Below, in pieces: positions 34,116 to 43,275 of a stretch of 64,000 nt of DNA. The notes beneath the pieces are model-generated. The model was not told the DNA's origin, made no database searches, and worked only from the letters and a program-made list of their open reading frames with translations. How positions within the stretch are numbered: the first letter of the stretch is position 1; each line of letters begins with the position of its first letter. A program made the translations under genes and the position numbers. Origin of the DNA: an uncultured Lutibacter sp. (GTDB lineage Bacteria; Bacteroidota; Bacteroidia; Flavobacteriales; Flavobacteriaceae); the NCBI RefSeq assembly GCF_947495725.1, contig NZ_CANLZZ010000002.1:186001-250000 (forward strand). Reading direction: 5' to 3'.

Positions 34116-36845
34116 TTATAAGTTAGTTTCAAATATATTATCAATTATACGTTGATGTCTTCTTTTAAATCTTGCAGTTGATCCCGCTGCCGGAACCGAA
34201 TAAAACGGTTGAGATGCAACCTCTAAATGAACCAATCTAAAACGTTGCAACATGTAGCTCCAAGCTCCCATATTTTCTGGCTCTTCCTGTGCCCATATAT
34301 ATTTTTCTACATTTGGATAACGATTTATTATTGCTTGTAACTTATCTAAATGAAGTGGAAATAATTGTTCTATTCTTACTAATGCAATATCATTTCTATC
34401 TAAAGTAGTTCTTTCGGCTAATAAATCATAATAAAACTTACCAGTACAGAAAACTAATTTTTTTACGTTTTCAGGATTTATAGTATCATCGATTACTTCT
34501 TGAAAAGAGCCATTTGATATTTCTTCAATTGTTGAAACTACCAGCGGATGACGTAATAAACTTTTTGGTGTAAACACAATTAGTGGCTTGCGGTAATCAC
34601 GTTTCATTTGTCGACGTAATAGGTGATAAAAGTTTGCAGGAGTTGTACAATCTGCAACTATCATATTATCAACTGCACAAAGTTGTAAGTAACGTTCCAT
34701 TCTGGCCGATGAATGTTCTGATCCTTGCCCTTCATAACCATGTGGTAATAAGACAACAATACCATTTTGAAGTTTCCATTTATCTTCGGAAGCAGACAAA
34801 TATTGGTCGAATATAATTTGGGCTCCATTACTGAAATCTCCAAATTGTGCTTCCCAAATTGTTAGTGTATTTGGATTTGCCATGGCATAACCATAATCAA
34901 AACCAAGAACTCCATATTCTGACAGAAGGGAATTATAGATATACATTTCCCCTTGTTGTTCACTTAAAGTGTTTAATAAATTGATTCTCTCTTCGGAAAT
35001 TTCATCTCTTAAAATGGCATGACGATGGCTAAAAGTTCCACGCTCTACATCTTGTCCTGATATGCGTACATCAAATCCTTCTTTCAACAAACTTCCATAG
35101 GCTAAAGATTCTGCCATACCCCAGTCAATTGCGTTGGTTTCAAAAACCATTTTTCGACGATCATTTAAAATTCGTTCGGCTTTTCTTAAAAACTTAACAC
35201 CTTTAGGAACTGTAGAAACCACTTTAGCAATGTTTTCTAATTCTGTTTTGGGGTAACTTGTATCTTCTGAAGTTAACATTGCATCTGCTCTTCTTCTAGT
35301 AAACCCATTCCAAGTATCCTGCATAAATTCACTTACTTTGGACTTTTCAAGTGCCTTTGATTGCTGATATTCTTCTTCTAGTAAATTTTTAAATTCTTCA
35401 ATAGTGTTATTTAAAAATGCTGTATCAATTACGCCTTCTTCAATTAATTTTTTGGCATATATATCTCGTGGATTTGGATGTTTGGCAATTGCTTTATATA
35501 AATTAGGTTGTGTAAAACGAGGCTCATCACCTTCATTATGACCATATTTTCTATAACCTAACAAATCAATAAAAATGTCTCTTTTAAATTCCATTCTAAA
35601 GGCTAAAGCCATTTCAATTGCGTGAACTACTGCTTCAACATCATCTGCATTTACATGTAAAACAGGTGATAGAGTAACTTTAGCCACATCAGTACAATAG
35701 GTACTAGATCGAGCGTCTAAATAATTTGTTGTAAATCCAATTTGGTTGTTTACAACAATATGAATTGTACCTCCAGTTGTGTAACCATTTAATTTACTCA
35801 TTTGTGTTACTTCATAAACCAAGCCTTGTCCTGCAATTGCAGCATCTCCATGAACTATAATTGGTAGTAGTTTAGAATTATCACCGTTATATATTTTATC
35901 AATTTTAGCTCTTGCAATTCCTTCAACTATTGGACCAACAGTTTCTAAGTGAGACGGGTTAGGAACCAAATTCATTTTAAGTTCCTTGTTGTTTTTAAGA
36001 GTTTTTGAAGTGGTTAAACCTAAATGGTATTTTACATCACCATCAATATTTTCATCTTCAAAATCTTTTCCTTCAAATTCGCTAAAAACATCACGAATAG
36101 GTTTTCTGAAAATATTTGTTAAAGTATTTAACCGCCCTCTGTGAGCCATTCCCAAAACAAACTCATCTACATCATAAATTTCAGCAGCATTTCTAATAAC
36201 CGAACTTATGGCAGGAATTAAGGTTTCTCCACCTTCTAAAGAAAATCTTTTTTGACCAACATATTTTGTTTGTAAAAAACTTTCGAATGTAACAGCTTGA
36301 TTTAGTTTTTTAAGAATGTATTTTTTTGATTCCGTAGAATAATTTGGATGATTTGAGTTTTTTGTAAGCTTACTTTGAAACCACTTTATTTCCTCAGGAT
36401 TTCTAATATACATATATTCAACTCCAATAGAATCGCAATAAATAGTTTCTAAATGTGTAATGATTACTTTTAAAGTATTTTTTCCACAACCTACTAAATT
36501 ACCAGCATCAAATACAGTATCTAAATCTTTTTCCGACAATCCAAAATTATGAAAATCTAAACTTGGTGTATATTGTCTTCTGGCTCTAACAGGATTTGTT
36601 TTAGTAAATAAATGTCCACGTGTACGGTAACCATTTATTAAATCTATAACTTTAAATTCTTTCAATACATTATCAGGAACCTCAAACTCAGCATCGTCTA
36701 AAGAATACTTTTCATTAGCAAAATCGTATCCTTGAAAAAAACTTCTCCAACTCGCTTCAACTGCATCAGGGTTAATTAAATACTGATCATATAGATCGGC
36801 TATAAATTCTGTATGAACAGCATTTAAAAATGAAAATTTATCCAT
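34116..36845 (-). CDS. sucA: 2-Oxoglutarate dehydrogenase E1 component
   Basis: 909 aa, normal for SucA/OdhA. Landmarks are the N-terminal FLNAVHTEFIADLYDQY, GMAHRGRLNTL, VHGDAAIAGQGLVYE (thiamine diphosphate/Mg site), VVNNQIGFTT, LPHGYEGQGSEHSSAR and the C-terminal WAQEEPENMGAW. It decarboxylates 2-oxoglutarate with thiamine diphosphate and hands succinyl to SucB in the NAD-linked TCA step. The window also carries korAB (56418-59287), a ferredoxin-linked enzyme that may do the same reaction. Confidence 0.97.
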   Translation of the reverse strand: MDKFSFLNAVHTEFIADLYDQYLINPDAVEASWRSFFQGYDFANEKYSLDDAEFEVPDNVLKEFKVIDLINGYRTRGHLFTKTNPVRARRQYTPSLDFHNFGLSEKDLDTVFDAGNLVGCGKNTLKVIITHLETIYCDSIGVEYMYIRNPEEIKWFQSKLTKNSNHPNYSTESKKYILKKLNQAVTFESFLQTKYVGQKRFSLEGGETLIPAISSVIRNAAEIYDVDEFVLGMAHRGRLNTLTNIFRKPIRDVFSEFEGKDFEDENIDGDVKYHLGLTTSKTLKNNKELKMNLVPNPSHLETVGPIVEGIARAKIDKIYNGDNSKLLPIIVHGDAAIAGQGLVYEVTQMSKLNGYTTGGTIHIVVNNQIGFTTNYLDARSSTYCTDVAKVTLSPVLHVNADDVEAVVHAIEMALAFRMEFKRDIFIDLLGYRKYGHNEGDEPRFTQPNLYKAIAKHPNPRDIYAKKLIEEGVIDTAFLNNTIEEFKNLLEEEYQQSKALEKSKVSEFMQDTWNGFTRRRADAMLTSEDTSYPKTELENIAKVVSTVPKGVKFLRKAERILNDRRKMVFETNAIDWGMAESLAYGSLLKEGFDVRISGQDVERGTFSHRHAILRDEISEERINLLNTLSEQQGEMYIYNSLLSEYGVLGFDYGYAMANPNTLTIWEAQFGDFSNGAQIIFDQYLSASEDKWKLQNGIVVLLPHGYEGQGSEHSSARMERYLQLCAVDNMIVADCTTPANFYHLLRRQMKRDYRKPLIVFTPKSLLRHPLVVSTIEEISNGSFQEVIDDTINPENVKKLVFCTGKFYYDLLAERTTLDRNDIALVRIEQLFPLHLDKLQAIINRYPNVEKYIWAQEEPENMGAWSYMLQRFRLVHLEVASQPFYSVPAAGSTARFKRRHQRIIDNIFETNL

Positions 36846-37123
36846 AATTATATATGTAGTCTTGTTAATTTAGTGGGAGTAAAAATACAATTTTTACTAG
36901 AACAACACTTTTAAAAATTAGAATTTTGAAATTATTGTATTTTTAATAAAAATAGGGTACTTACAATATTAAAGTAATTTTTTAAAAAGAATTTTTATAA
37001 CAAAAAATCAAAATCAATAAAAAAAAAGGTAAAATAGTTGAGATTCTAAAATTGTAGTTTACAAGGGTTTATATTTTGAATGAAAAAAAAATAAAAAAAA
37101 ATGTGATTTTTTTAAAAAAAAGA
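36846..37123. other. AT-rich intergenic region between sucA and tRNA-Asn
   Basis: The 330-bp gap between sucA and the tRNA holds the sucA upstream region on the left and the tRNA promoter on the right. It is extremely A/T-rich, with A-tracts at about 37082-37121 immediately upstream of the tRNA promoter, where they could act as an UP-like element. No ORF, repeat or clear sucA -7 element is seen. Confidence 0.6.
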
Positions 37124-37153
37124 TTGCAAAAAGAAGAAAAGCTTGTATATTTG
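37124..37153 (+). promoter_or_regulatory. Promoter of tRNA-Asn
   Basis: -33 TTG at 37124-37126, a 19-bp spacer and -7 TATATTTG at 37146-37153 (exact TAnnTTTG). It starts 50 bp upstream of the tRNA and is preceded by long A-tracts. Confidence 0.75.
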
Positions 37154-37175
37154 CACTCGCAAAAGCAAATTGCAT

Positions 37176-37249
37176 TCCTCCTTAGCTCAGTTGGTTAGAG
37201 CATCTGACTGTTAATCAGAGGGTCCTTGGTTCGAGCCCAAGAGGGGGAG
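37176..37249 (+). tRNA. tRNA-Asn (GUU anticodon)
   Basis: A complete cloverleaf. The acceptor stem is TCCTCCT / AGGGGGA (one T-G pair) with discriminator G. The D arm contains AGCTCAGTTGGTTAGAGC, the anticodon stem TCTGA / TCAGA has loop CTGTTAA (anticodon GTT at 37210-37212), and the T arm is CTTGG-TTCGAGC-CCAAG. The CCA end is not encoded. The anticodon decodes AAC/AAU and is a natural substrate of the queuosine pathway, whose last enzyme, QueG, is encoded at 9545. Confidence 0.98.
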
Positions 37250-37257
37250 CAAAATTT

Positions 37258-37286
37258 AAAACCTGCATTAACTGCAGGTTTTTTTG
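37258..37286 (+). terminator. Rho-independent terminator after tRNA-Asn
   Basis: Stem AACCTGCA / TGCAGGTT with a 5-nt loop, followed by a run of T residues, 9 bp past the tRNA. Confidence 0.93.
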
Positions 37287-37311
37287 TGCAATAGAATCAA
37301 CCCCAGTATAA

Positions 37312-37746
37312 ATGAAGTTTGGAATTGTAGTTTTTTTTATAATGTTTTATTCAGTTTTGGCTAGTCAAGAAATTGGTAGTATTGAAAAAGGCGAACATTT
37401 TGTGAAATTGTACAAATCAGACAATTTGTATTCATTTAAGTATTCCGATATAAAACCAAAAAGTTTAAAAAAAGAATACTCTTTTTCATTTTCCAATAAA
37501 CAGCATTTTTATTCAATACTTATTAATGGTTTTAATAATGCTAAAGGTCATCAAATAATACTAAAAACCGCTAACGATACCATTGTAAAGTTAAATTATA
37601 AGAATATTAAAGGCGAATTGTTACTTTTTGTTTATCAAAATAATCTTATTGAAAAATCTTCAGGAAGAAGTACTTTTTTTAGTAAGGCTCAAATTATTGA
37701 ATTATTTGAAGGTGAGAACCTGAGAATTGAAGTTTCTCAAAATTAG
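37312..37746 (+). CDS. Hypothetical exported protein
   Basis: 144 aa with an N-terminal signal peptide (FGIVVFFIMFYSVLASQE). The mature part is beta-rich and Lys-rich (pI probably high) with no recognised motif. It starts 25 bp after the tRNA terminator; no clear promoter of its own is visible. Codon use is like its neighbours. The open frame with a plausible signal peptide supports a real gene, but no family can be named. Confidence 0.65.
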   Translation: MKFGIVVFFIMFYSVLASQEIGSIEKGEHFVKLYKSDNLYSFKYSDIKPKSLKKEYSFSFSNKQHFYSILINGFNNAKGHQIILKTANDTIVKLNYKNIKGELLLFVYQNNLIEKSSGRSTFFSKAQIIELFEGENLRIEVSQN

Positions 37747-37917
37747 AATGTAGGTTTAATAACTTTCCTTTTAAACATGGTTTTTATATGTATTAAAAAT
37801 GTAGGAGAGGTATTTTACTTATTTTATAAACAGTTTTGAATTGTATTTCAACAATTGTTTTGTTTTAATTAAAAATGTATCTTGTTTGCTTAATTACTCT
37901 ATAAACCCCTATTTAAA

Positions 37918-38301
37918 ATGACACAAAAAAAAATCACTGTTAAAAAAGAGATTTTAAAAATATTTATTTTTATACTTTTTCTTACATCAGTTCATAGTTG
38001 TAAAGTTTTTCAAGATCCTATTTCTCTAAATGAGGCTGCGAATAACACAAGTGAAGGTTATTATAAAGTTACTATGGATGACGGCGAAGAATTTATTTAT
38101 GAAAAAATAGAGCTTTCCAATGATGGGAATTATATTGGTTTTGTAATTAAAGATAACAAACCTACTGAAACTATTCTTATTAAGGAAAACATTAAGTCTG
38201 TTCAAAAACAAGATAAAAAGTCTTCAGGATTTTCAAATATTTTAGGATTTGGGGTAGGCGTTGGCTCTATAGTTTTAGGAGTTTTAATGTTTGGAAGTTA
38301 A
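37918..38301 (+). CDS. Hypothetical lipoprotein
   Basis: 127 aa. The signal sequence ends in a lipobox-like VHSC (Cys28). The mature part has a beta-rich domain (~45-100) with TMDDGEEFIYEKIELSNDG, and ends in a Gly-rich hydrophobic segment (GFGVGVGSIVLGVLMFGS) that could insert in a membrane. It lies 11 bp upstream of the CYTH gene and may be co-transcribed with it. Function unknown. Confidence 0.72.
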   Translation: MTQKKITVKKEILKIFIFILFLTSVHSCKVFQDPISLNEAANNTSEGYYKVTMDDGEEFIYEKIELSNDGNYIGFVIKDNKPTETILIKENIKSVQKQDKKSSGFSNILGFGVGVGSIVLGVLMFGS

Positions 38302-38312
38302 AGAAACATTTT

Positions 38313-38783
38313 ATGGGCTTAGAAATTGAACGTAAATTTTTGGTAAAAGGCGAATTTAAAAAACATGCAATACAAAAAATTAAAATTTCACAAGGTTTTT
38401 TATCAACCGTTCCAGAGCGAACTGTTAGGATAAGATTAACTAACGAAAAAGGTTTTATAACGGTTAAAGGTATTGGAAATAATTCAGGAACAACACGTTT
38501 TGAATGGGAAAAGGAAATAAGTAAAATTGAAGCGGAAAGTTTATTAAAACTCTGTGAGCCAAATATTATTGAAAAATACAGATATATTGTTCCAGTTAAT
38601 AATGATTTATTTTTTGAGGTAGACGAATTTATAGGCTTAAATAAAGGATTGGTTGTTGCAGAAATTGAACTTCCTTCAGAAAATACTGTTTACGAAAAAC
38701 CTATTTGGTTAGGTAAAGAAGTAACCGGAAAAAAACAATATTATAACTCGGCAATAGCTCAAAAACCATTTAATAAGTGGTAA
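38313..38783 (+). CDS. CYTH-domain protein (triphosphate tunnel metalloenzyme)
   Basis: 156 aa. The diagnostic ExExK is seen in GLEIERKFLV. Further tunnel residues lie in RTVRIRLTNEKGFITVKG and FEWEKEI, and an acidic pair in FFEVDEFIG. CYTH enzymes bind triphosphates in a beta-barrel tunnel and act as inorganic triphosphatases or, in a few cases, adenylate cyclases. At this size, triphosphatase activity is more likely. It lies 12 bp before the antiporter gene and probably shares its mRNA. Confidence 0.9.
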   Translation: MGLEIERKFLVKGEFKKHAIQKIKISQGFLSTVPERTVRIRLTNEKGFITVKGIGNNSGTTRFEWEKEISKIEAESLLKLCEPNIIEKYRYIVPVNNDLFFEVDEFIGLNKGLVVAEIELPSENTVYEKPIWLGKEVTGKKQYYNSAIAQKPFNKW

Positions 38784-38795
38784 AATATATTTATA

Positions 38796-40640
38796 TTGCC
38801 ATCAATTAAAAAAAGAGCAATGGTTGAATTAGCAGGAATTATTATTTTAGGAATTTTAGCTCAATGGGTTGCATGGAAATTTAAAATTCCAGCAATTTTA
38901 CCATTAATTTTAATTGGATTATTGGTGGGGCCTATTGCAGCTGAATTTTTATCGGAAGATGGTGAAAAATGGATAGAGCCAATTTGGAATGGCGAAAAAG
39001 GATTATTTCCAGGAGAAGGCCTTTATTATTTTGTTTCACTTGCAATCAGCATCATACTTTTTGAAGGTGGTTTAACATTAAAACGAAATGAAATTAAAAC
39101 TGTAGGGCCAGTAATAACCAAATTAATTACACTCGGCTCGGCAATTACATTTTTTGGAGCGGGTATAGCAACTCATTATGTATTTGATTTAAGTTGGAAA
39201 TTATCTTTTTTGTTTTCAGCTTTAATTATTGTTACTGGTCCAACGGTAATATCACCAATACTGAGAAATATTCCACTAAAAAAGAATGTATCGGCAGTTT
39301 TAAAATGGGAAGGAATTTTAATAGATCCAATAGGAGCTTTAGTAGCCGTATTGGTTTTTGAATTTATTAGTGTTGGTGGTGGTAGTGGTTTTACTAGAAC
39401 TGCTTTAATAGAATTTGGGAAAATACTACTTTTTGGAACTACATTTGGTTTTACATTTGCTCATGCATTAGCTTTTGCCATAAATAAAAACATGATACCT
39501 CATTATTTATTAAATGTGGTTTCATTATCAACAGTATTATTAGTTTTTGTAGAGTCGGAGGTTTTTGCCCATGAATCTGGTTTATTAGCTGTTGTTGTAA
39601 TGGGAATGGTTTTGGGAAATAACAAACTAGAAAATATAAAAGAACTTCTTTATTTTAAAGAATCCATAAGTGTATTACTAATATCTATTCTATTTATTTT
39701 ATTAGCAGCTAATATTAATATAGAAGACATGATGCTTTTATATAATTGGAAATCGGCAATTTTATTTGGTATTGTTATATTGGTAATAAGGCCGTTAGCG
39801 GTATTTTTAAGTACCATAGGCTCAAATTTAAAAATTAACGAAAAAGTTTTTATAAGTTGGGTTGGTCCAAGAGGTATTGTAGCTGCAGGTATTGCTTCTT
39901 TATTTGGAAGTAAGTTAATGAAATCTGGAGTAGAAGGAGCCGAATATATTACGCCTTTGGTGTTTATGATTGTACTTGGAACAGTATTGTTAAATGCCAC
40001 AACCGCACGTTTGTTTGCTCGTTTAATTGGCGTATTTCTAAAAACTTCTGATGGAATTATTATTGTAGGAGCAACAAATTTTGCAAGGTTAATTGCAAGT
40101 TATTTAAAGAAAAATGGAAGAAGAGTTGTTTTAATTGATAATAATGCCGGACATATTGAAAAGGCAAAAGAATTAGATTTAGAGGCTATACAAGGAGATA
40201 TTTATTCGGATGATTTGTTAGACGACGTTGAACTAAATGATATAGGTTATTTATTAGCTTTAACTGGAGGAGGAGCCGTAAATGAATATGTTATTGAAAA
40301 ATTTAGTGAAATATTTGGCGAAAATGGAGCTTTTAGAATTATTTCAACAGAAGAAATGAAATCTGGAAATATAGTTTCCAAGGATAAATTATTTACCCAT
40401 AAGGATGATTTTTTAAATTTAAGCGAAATAGTGCGAGACTTTCCTTTGGTAAATGAAGTACCAGTAAATTCACAGGAGCATTATTTAAAACTTTTAAATG
40501 AGATTGAAGAAGAGCCTCAGGCAATTCCGTTATTTTTAAAGGATAATAAAGGTGTAATTCATATTATTTCTTCGATTGATGCAACTTTTAAAATTGAAAA
40601 AGGAAACATACTTATATATATAGGAAAAACAATAATTTAA
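38796..40640 (+). CDS. CPA1/NhaP-type Na+(K+)/H+ antiporter with TrkA-N domain
   Basis: 614 aa. Roughly 12 hydrophobic segments (residues ~8-410) include SIILFEGGLTLK, IVTGPTVISPIL and WEGILIDPIGALVAV (antiporter core Asp), plus SWVGPRGIVAAG. A cytoplasmic Rossmann-type TrkA-N domain follows (~415-540, GIIIVGATNFARLIASYL), which in relatives binds nucleotides and gates transport. The start is TTG at 38796; an ATG at 38820 is an alternative that removes eight residues. It exchanges monovalent cations for protons across the inner membrane. Confidence 0.92.
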   Translation: MPSIKKRAMVELAGIIILGILAQWVAWKFKIPAILPLILIGLLVGPIAAEFLSEDGEKWIEPIWNGEKGLFPGEGLYYFVSLAISIILFEGGLTLKRNEIKTVGPVITKLITLGSAITFFGAGIATHYVFDLSWKLSFLFSALIIVTGPTVISPILRNIPLKKNVSAVLKWEGILIDPIGALVAVLVFEFISVGGGSGFTRTALIEFGKILLFGTTFGFTFAHALAFAINKNMIPHYLLNVVSLSTVLLVFVESEVFAHESGLLAVVVMGMVLGNNKLENIKELLYFKESISVLLISILFILLAANINIEDMMLLYNWKSAILFGIVILVIRPLAVFLSTIGSNLKINEKVFISWVGPRGIVAAGIASLFGSKLMKSGVEGAEYITPLVFMIVLGTVLLNATTARLFARLIGVFLKTSDGIIIVGATNFARLIASYLKKNGRRVVLIDNNAGHIEKAKELDLEAIQGDIYSDDLLDDVELNDIGYLLALTGGGAVNEYVIEKFSEIFGENGAFRIISTEEMKSGNIVSKDKLFTHKDDFLNLSEIVRDFPLVNEVPVNSQEHYLKLLNEIEEEPQAIPLFLKDNKGVIHIISSIDATFKIEKGNILIYIGKTII

Positions 40641-40714
40641 GAATTATTATTGCTTTTTACATTGTTATAATATGTTATGGTTTTTTCTAAATCACAGTAA
40701 TAATAAATAGTATT

Positions 40715-41671
40715 ATGATAGAATTATATTTAAAAACTAATGTAATAAAGAAAATAAATTCTATTAGTGAAATAAAATATGAGTCTAAAGATCTGTTTAA
40801 TATTCGTATAATTGATTATACTAGTACAGTTTTAAAAGAAATTTCATATAAATTTGAAATAGACATTTCAATTTTTAATCAAAAAGAGGACATTGAAATA
40901 AGTTCTCACTTCCAAAAATCATCCAATCAACTATCATTTACTTTTTCAATTCCCAATTACAATTCTAAAAATCTTTTCAAAGAAGAAAAGATCTTTATAA
41001 TAATTAAAGAACAAGTAGTTTTTTATTTTTTATCGTCAAACATTGATAAAGATTTTGTGAATTTAACCAAAACAAGATACGATTTTACAAGTATAAATTT
41101 CAGTTCACATTTAGAACATTTTGTGTTTCAGATAGGGATAATTTCTGATTATTATGCCGATTTAACAGAAATAATATCAAATAAAATAAAGCAATTCTAT
41201 GAAAATATTTTATTCTCGAAAAAATTTAATTCTAAAAATTTAGATTTAATAATGATCTTAAATTTTAATAACCTTTTAATTAAGGAGTCCATAAGTAATT
41301 TTCAAAGAATTTTACATTTACTTATTCAAAATAAATTTGAGGAAAAGACAATTACAACGAAGATAAATTTAGAGTTAGATGATATTGCTGTAATTTCAGA
41401 TTATATCCAGTTTAATTTTGATAGGCTGGATGACTTAAAGGAGAATTTAAATAGTAAAATTGATTTAGAGCAAAATAAAATATTTAGAACATTAACAATA
41501 ATTACAGTTTGTATTTCTTTGCCAACACTTATTGCTGGAATTTATGGAATGAACTTTAAAAATATTCCAGAACTCGAATGGCGATTCGGATATCCAGCGG
41601 CTGTTGGTTTTATGATACTAAGTTTCATTATTGCATTGATATATTTTAAAATGAAGAAATGGATTAAATAA
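40715..41671 (+). CDS. Divergent CorA-family cation transporter
   Basis: 318 aa. The C-terminal signature is intact: FRTLTIITVCISLPTLIAG, YGMNFKNIPELEW, then a second membrane helix and the basic tail KMKKWIK. The N-terminal two thirds are much less like typical CorA than the copy at 2124-3179. They are poor in recognisable motifs, so substrate or gating may differ. It sits 74 bp after the antiporter gene. It is either a second Mg2+ channel or a transporter of another divalent ion. Confidence 0.85.
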   Translation: MIELYLKTNVIKKINSISEIKYESKDLFNIRIIDYTSTVLKEISYKFEIDISIFNQKEDIEISSHFQKSSNQLSFTFSIPNYNSKNLFKEEKIFIIIKEQVVFYFLSSNIDKDFVNLTKTRYDFTSINFSSHLEHFVFQIGIISDYYADLTEIISNKIKQFYENILFSKKFNSKNLDLIMILNFNNLLIKESISNFQRILHLLIQNKFEEKTITTKINLELDDIAVISDYIQFNFDRLDDLKENLNSKIDLEQNKIFRTLTIITVCISLPTLIAGIYGMNFKNIPELEWRFGYPAAVGFMILSFIIALIYFKMKKWIK

Positions 41672-41726
41672 ATTGCGTTAAAAATTATAATTTTAAACTA
41701 TTTACTTTGTCTTTTTAACTTGTAAA

Positions 41727-42329
41727 ATGGATTTATTTAATACAAATGGTCTCGAGAATAAGCTGCCTTATGATGGGGAAGTTTTACACCTTGGCTTGGT
41801 TTTAAATTTAAAAGAATGCGATTTTTACTTCAATAACTTTTATAGAGCTAGCTTTTGGCAACAAGATGAGTTAATAATGTATGGTAAGCGTATTATAACT
41901 GCACGAAAAGTGGCTTGGTTTGGAGATGAAAATTATAAGTATTCGTATGCTGGAACAACTAAAAGGGCATTAAATTGGACACCAGAATTATTAGCTTTGA
42001 AAAAACTTGTAGAATTAAAAACGGGGTCAATTTTTAATTCTTGCCTTCTTAATCTGTACCATAATGGTAATGAAGGAATGTCTTGGCATAGCGATAATGA
42101 AAAAGAATTAGGAGAAAACCCTGTTATTGCCTCACTTAGTTTAGGTACAGCAAGAAAATTTTTATTAAAACATACCAAAACAAAGCAAAAAGTAGATCTT
42201 TTATTAGAGGCAGGAACTTTGTTGGTAATGAAAGGTTCAACTCAAAAAAACTGGATTCATAGTGTGCCTAAAAGCAAAAAAATAATGAACCCCAGAATAA
42301 ATTTAACTTTTAGATATTTTCATAATTAA
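41727..42329 (+). CDS. AlkB-like 2-oxoglutarate/Fe(II) dioxygenase
   Basis: 200 aa. It shows the Fe(II) ligands His121 and Asp123 (SWHSDNE) and His178 (NWIHSVPK), and the 2-oxoglutarate-binding Arg190 followed by INLTFR. The substrate-lid segments before residue 100 resemble AlkB/ALKBH2-type DNA repair proteins, which remove N-alkyl lesions by oxidative demethylation. It is transcribed alone, with a near-consensus TTACTTTG 18 bp upstream. No ada-like partner is nearby. Confidence 0.92.
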   Translation: MDLFNTNGLENKLPYDGEVLHLGLVLNLKECDFYFNNFYRASFWQQDELIMYGKRIITARKVAWFGDENYKYSYAGTTKRALNWTPELLALKKLVELKTGSIFNSCLLNLYHNGNEGMSWHSDNEKELGENPVIASLSLGTARKFLLKHTKTKQKVDLLLEAGTLLVMKGSTQKNWIHSVPKSKKIMNPRINLTFRYFHN

Positions 42330-42414
42330 TTTTTAACTTTTAGTTAATAAGAAGGAAACTTTAAGGCAATAGTAAAGTTGTTAATTGCTCTAAATTAATA
42401 ATTTAAATTAGCTA

Positions 42415-43275
42415 GTGGGTTCTAATAAAAGTAAAAGAAAACTAGATATTGTTGTTATTTCAGATGTTCATTTGGGTACATATGGATGCCACGCAAAAGA
42501 ATTACTGAAGTATTTAAAAAGTATCAATCCAAAAACGGTTGTTTTAAATGGAGATATAATAGATGTTTGGCAATTTAGCAAGCGTTATTGGCCAAAATCT
42601 CATATGAAGGTTATTAAGTATTTAATAAATTTAAGTTCACAGGGTAAAGAAATCTATTATATTACGGGAAACCATGATGAAATGCTTCGGAAATTTGTTG
42701 GTTTTGAATTAGGTTCTCTATCAATAAAAAATAAATTAGTTTTAGAGTTAGATAATAAAAAAGCTTGGTTTTTTCATGGAGATGTTTTCGATGTTATCAT
42801 GAAACATTCAAAATGGTTAGCAAGACTTGGATCTGTTGGTTATGATGTATTAATTCTATTAAATAAGGCGGTAAATTATTTTAGCTCTTTAATGGGAAAA
42901 GGAAAAATATCATTGTCCAAAAAGATTAAGGATAGTGTAAAAACGGCAGTAAAGTTTATTAATAATTTTGAGGATACAGCAGTTAAAATTGCTATTGAAA
43001 ATAATTTCGATTTTGTTGTTTGTGGACATATTCATAAACCCACAATTAAAAAAGTTATTACAGAGAAAGGAAATGTCACTTATTTAAATTCTGGAGATTG
43101 GGTTGAAAATTTAACTGCTCTAGAATACAGTAAAAAAGAATGGGTAATTTATAAATACGATGATAGTCATTATAAAAAAGAAGTTGAAGAAAGTAATTTA
43201 GAGCAAGATGTTATAGATAAAACATCAAAAGAAATCTTTGGAGAATTGGTAGCCGATTTTAGATTTAATAATTAA
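42415..43275 (+). CDS. LpxH-like metallophosphoesterase (UDP-2,3-diacylglucosamine diphosphatase family)
   Basis: 286 aa with a GTG start. The five metallophosphoesterase blocks are present: ISDVHLG, NGDIIDVW, TGNHDE, FFHGDVFD and CGHIHKP, giving a dinuclear metal site. The W in GDIIDVW and the overall layout fit LpxH-like phosphoesterases, which cleave the pyrophosphate of UDP-diacylglucosamine in lipid A synthesis. It could instead be a paralogue with another substrate. The stop codon overlaps the start of the glycosyltransferase gene (TAATG), so the two are translationally coupled and may serve the same envelope pathway. Confidence 0.9.
   Translation: MGSNKSKRKLDIVVISDVHLGTYGCHAKELLKYLKSINPKTVVLNGDIIDVWQFSKRYWPKSHMKVIKYLINLSSQGKEIYYITGNHDEMLRKFVGFELGSLSIKNKLVLELDNKKAWFFHGDVFDVIMKHSKWLARLGSVGYDVLILLNKAVNYFSSLMGKGKISLSKKIKDSVKTAVKFINNFEDTAVKIAIENNFDFVVCGHIHKPTIKKVITEKGNVTYLNSGDWVENLTALEYSKKEWVIYKYDDSHYKKEVEESNLEQDVIDKTSKEIFGELVADFRFNN

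Noticed and set aside
37080-37125. A-rich stretch upstream of the tRNA as a repeat array or origin element
   Set aside because: It has no periodic unit or DnaA-box-like sequence; plain A-tracts next to a tRNA promoter explain it.
39650-40000. Minus-strand open frame of about 116 codons inside the antiporter gene
   Set aside because: It is antisense to conserved membrane helices of the antiporter, and no start region or homology pattern is visible.
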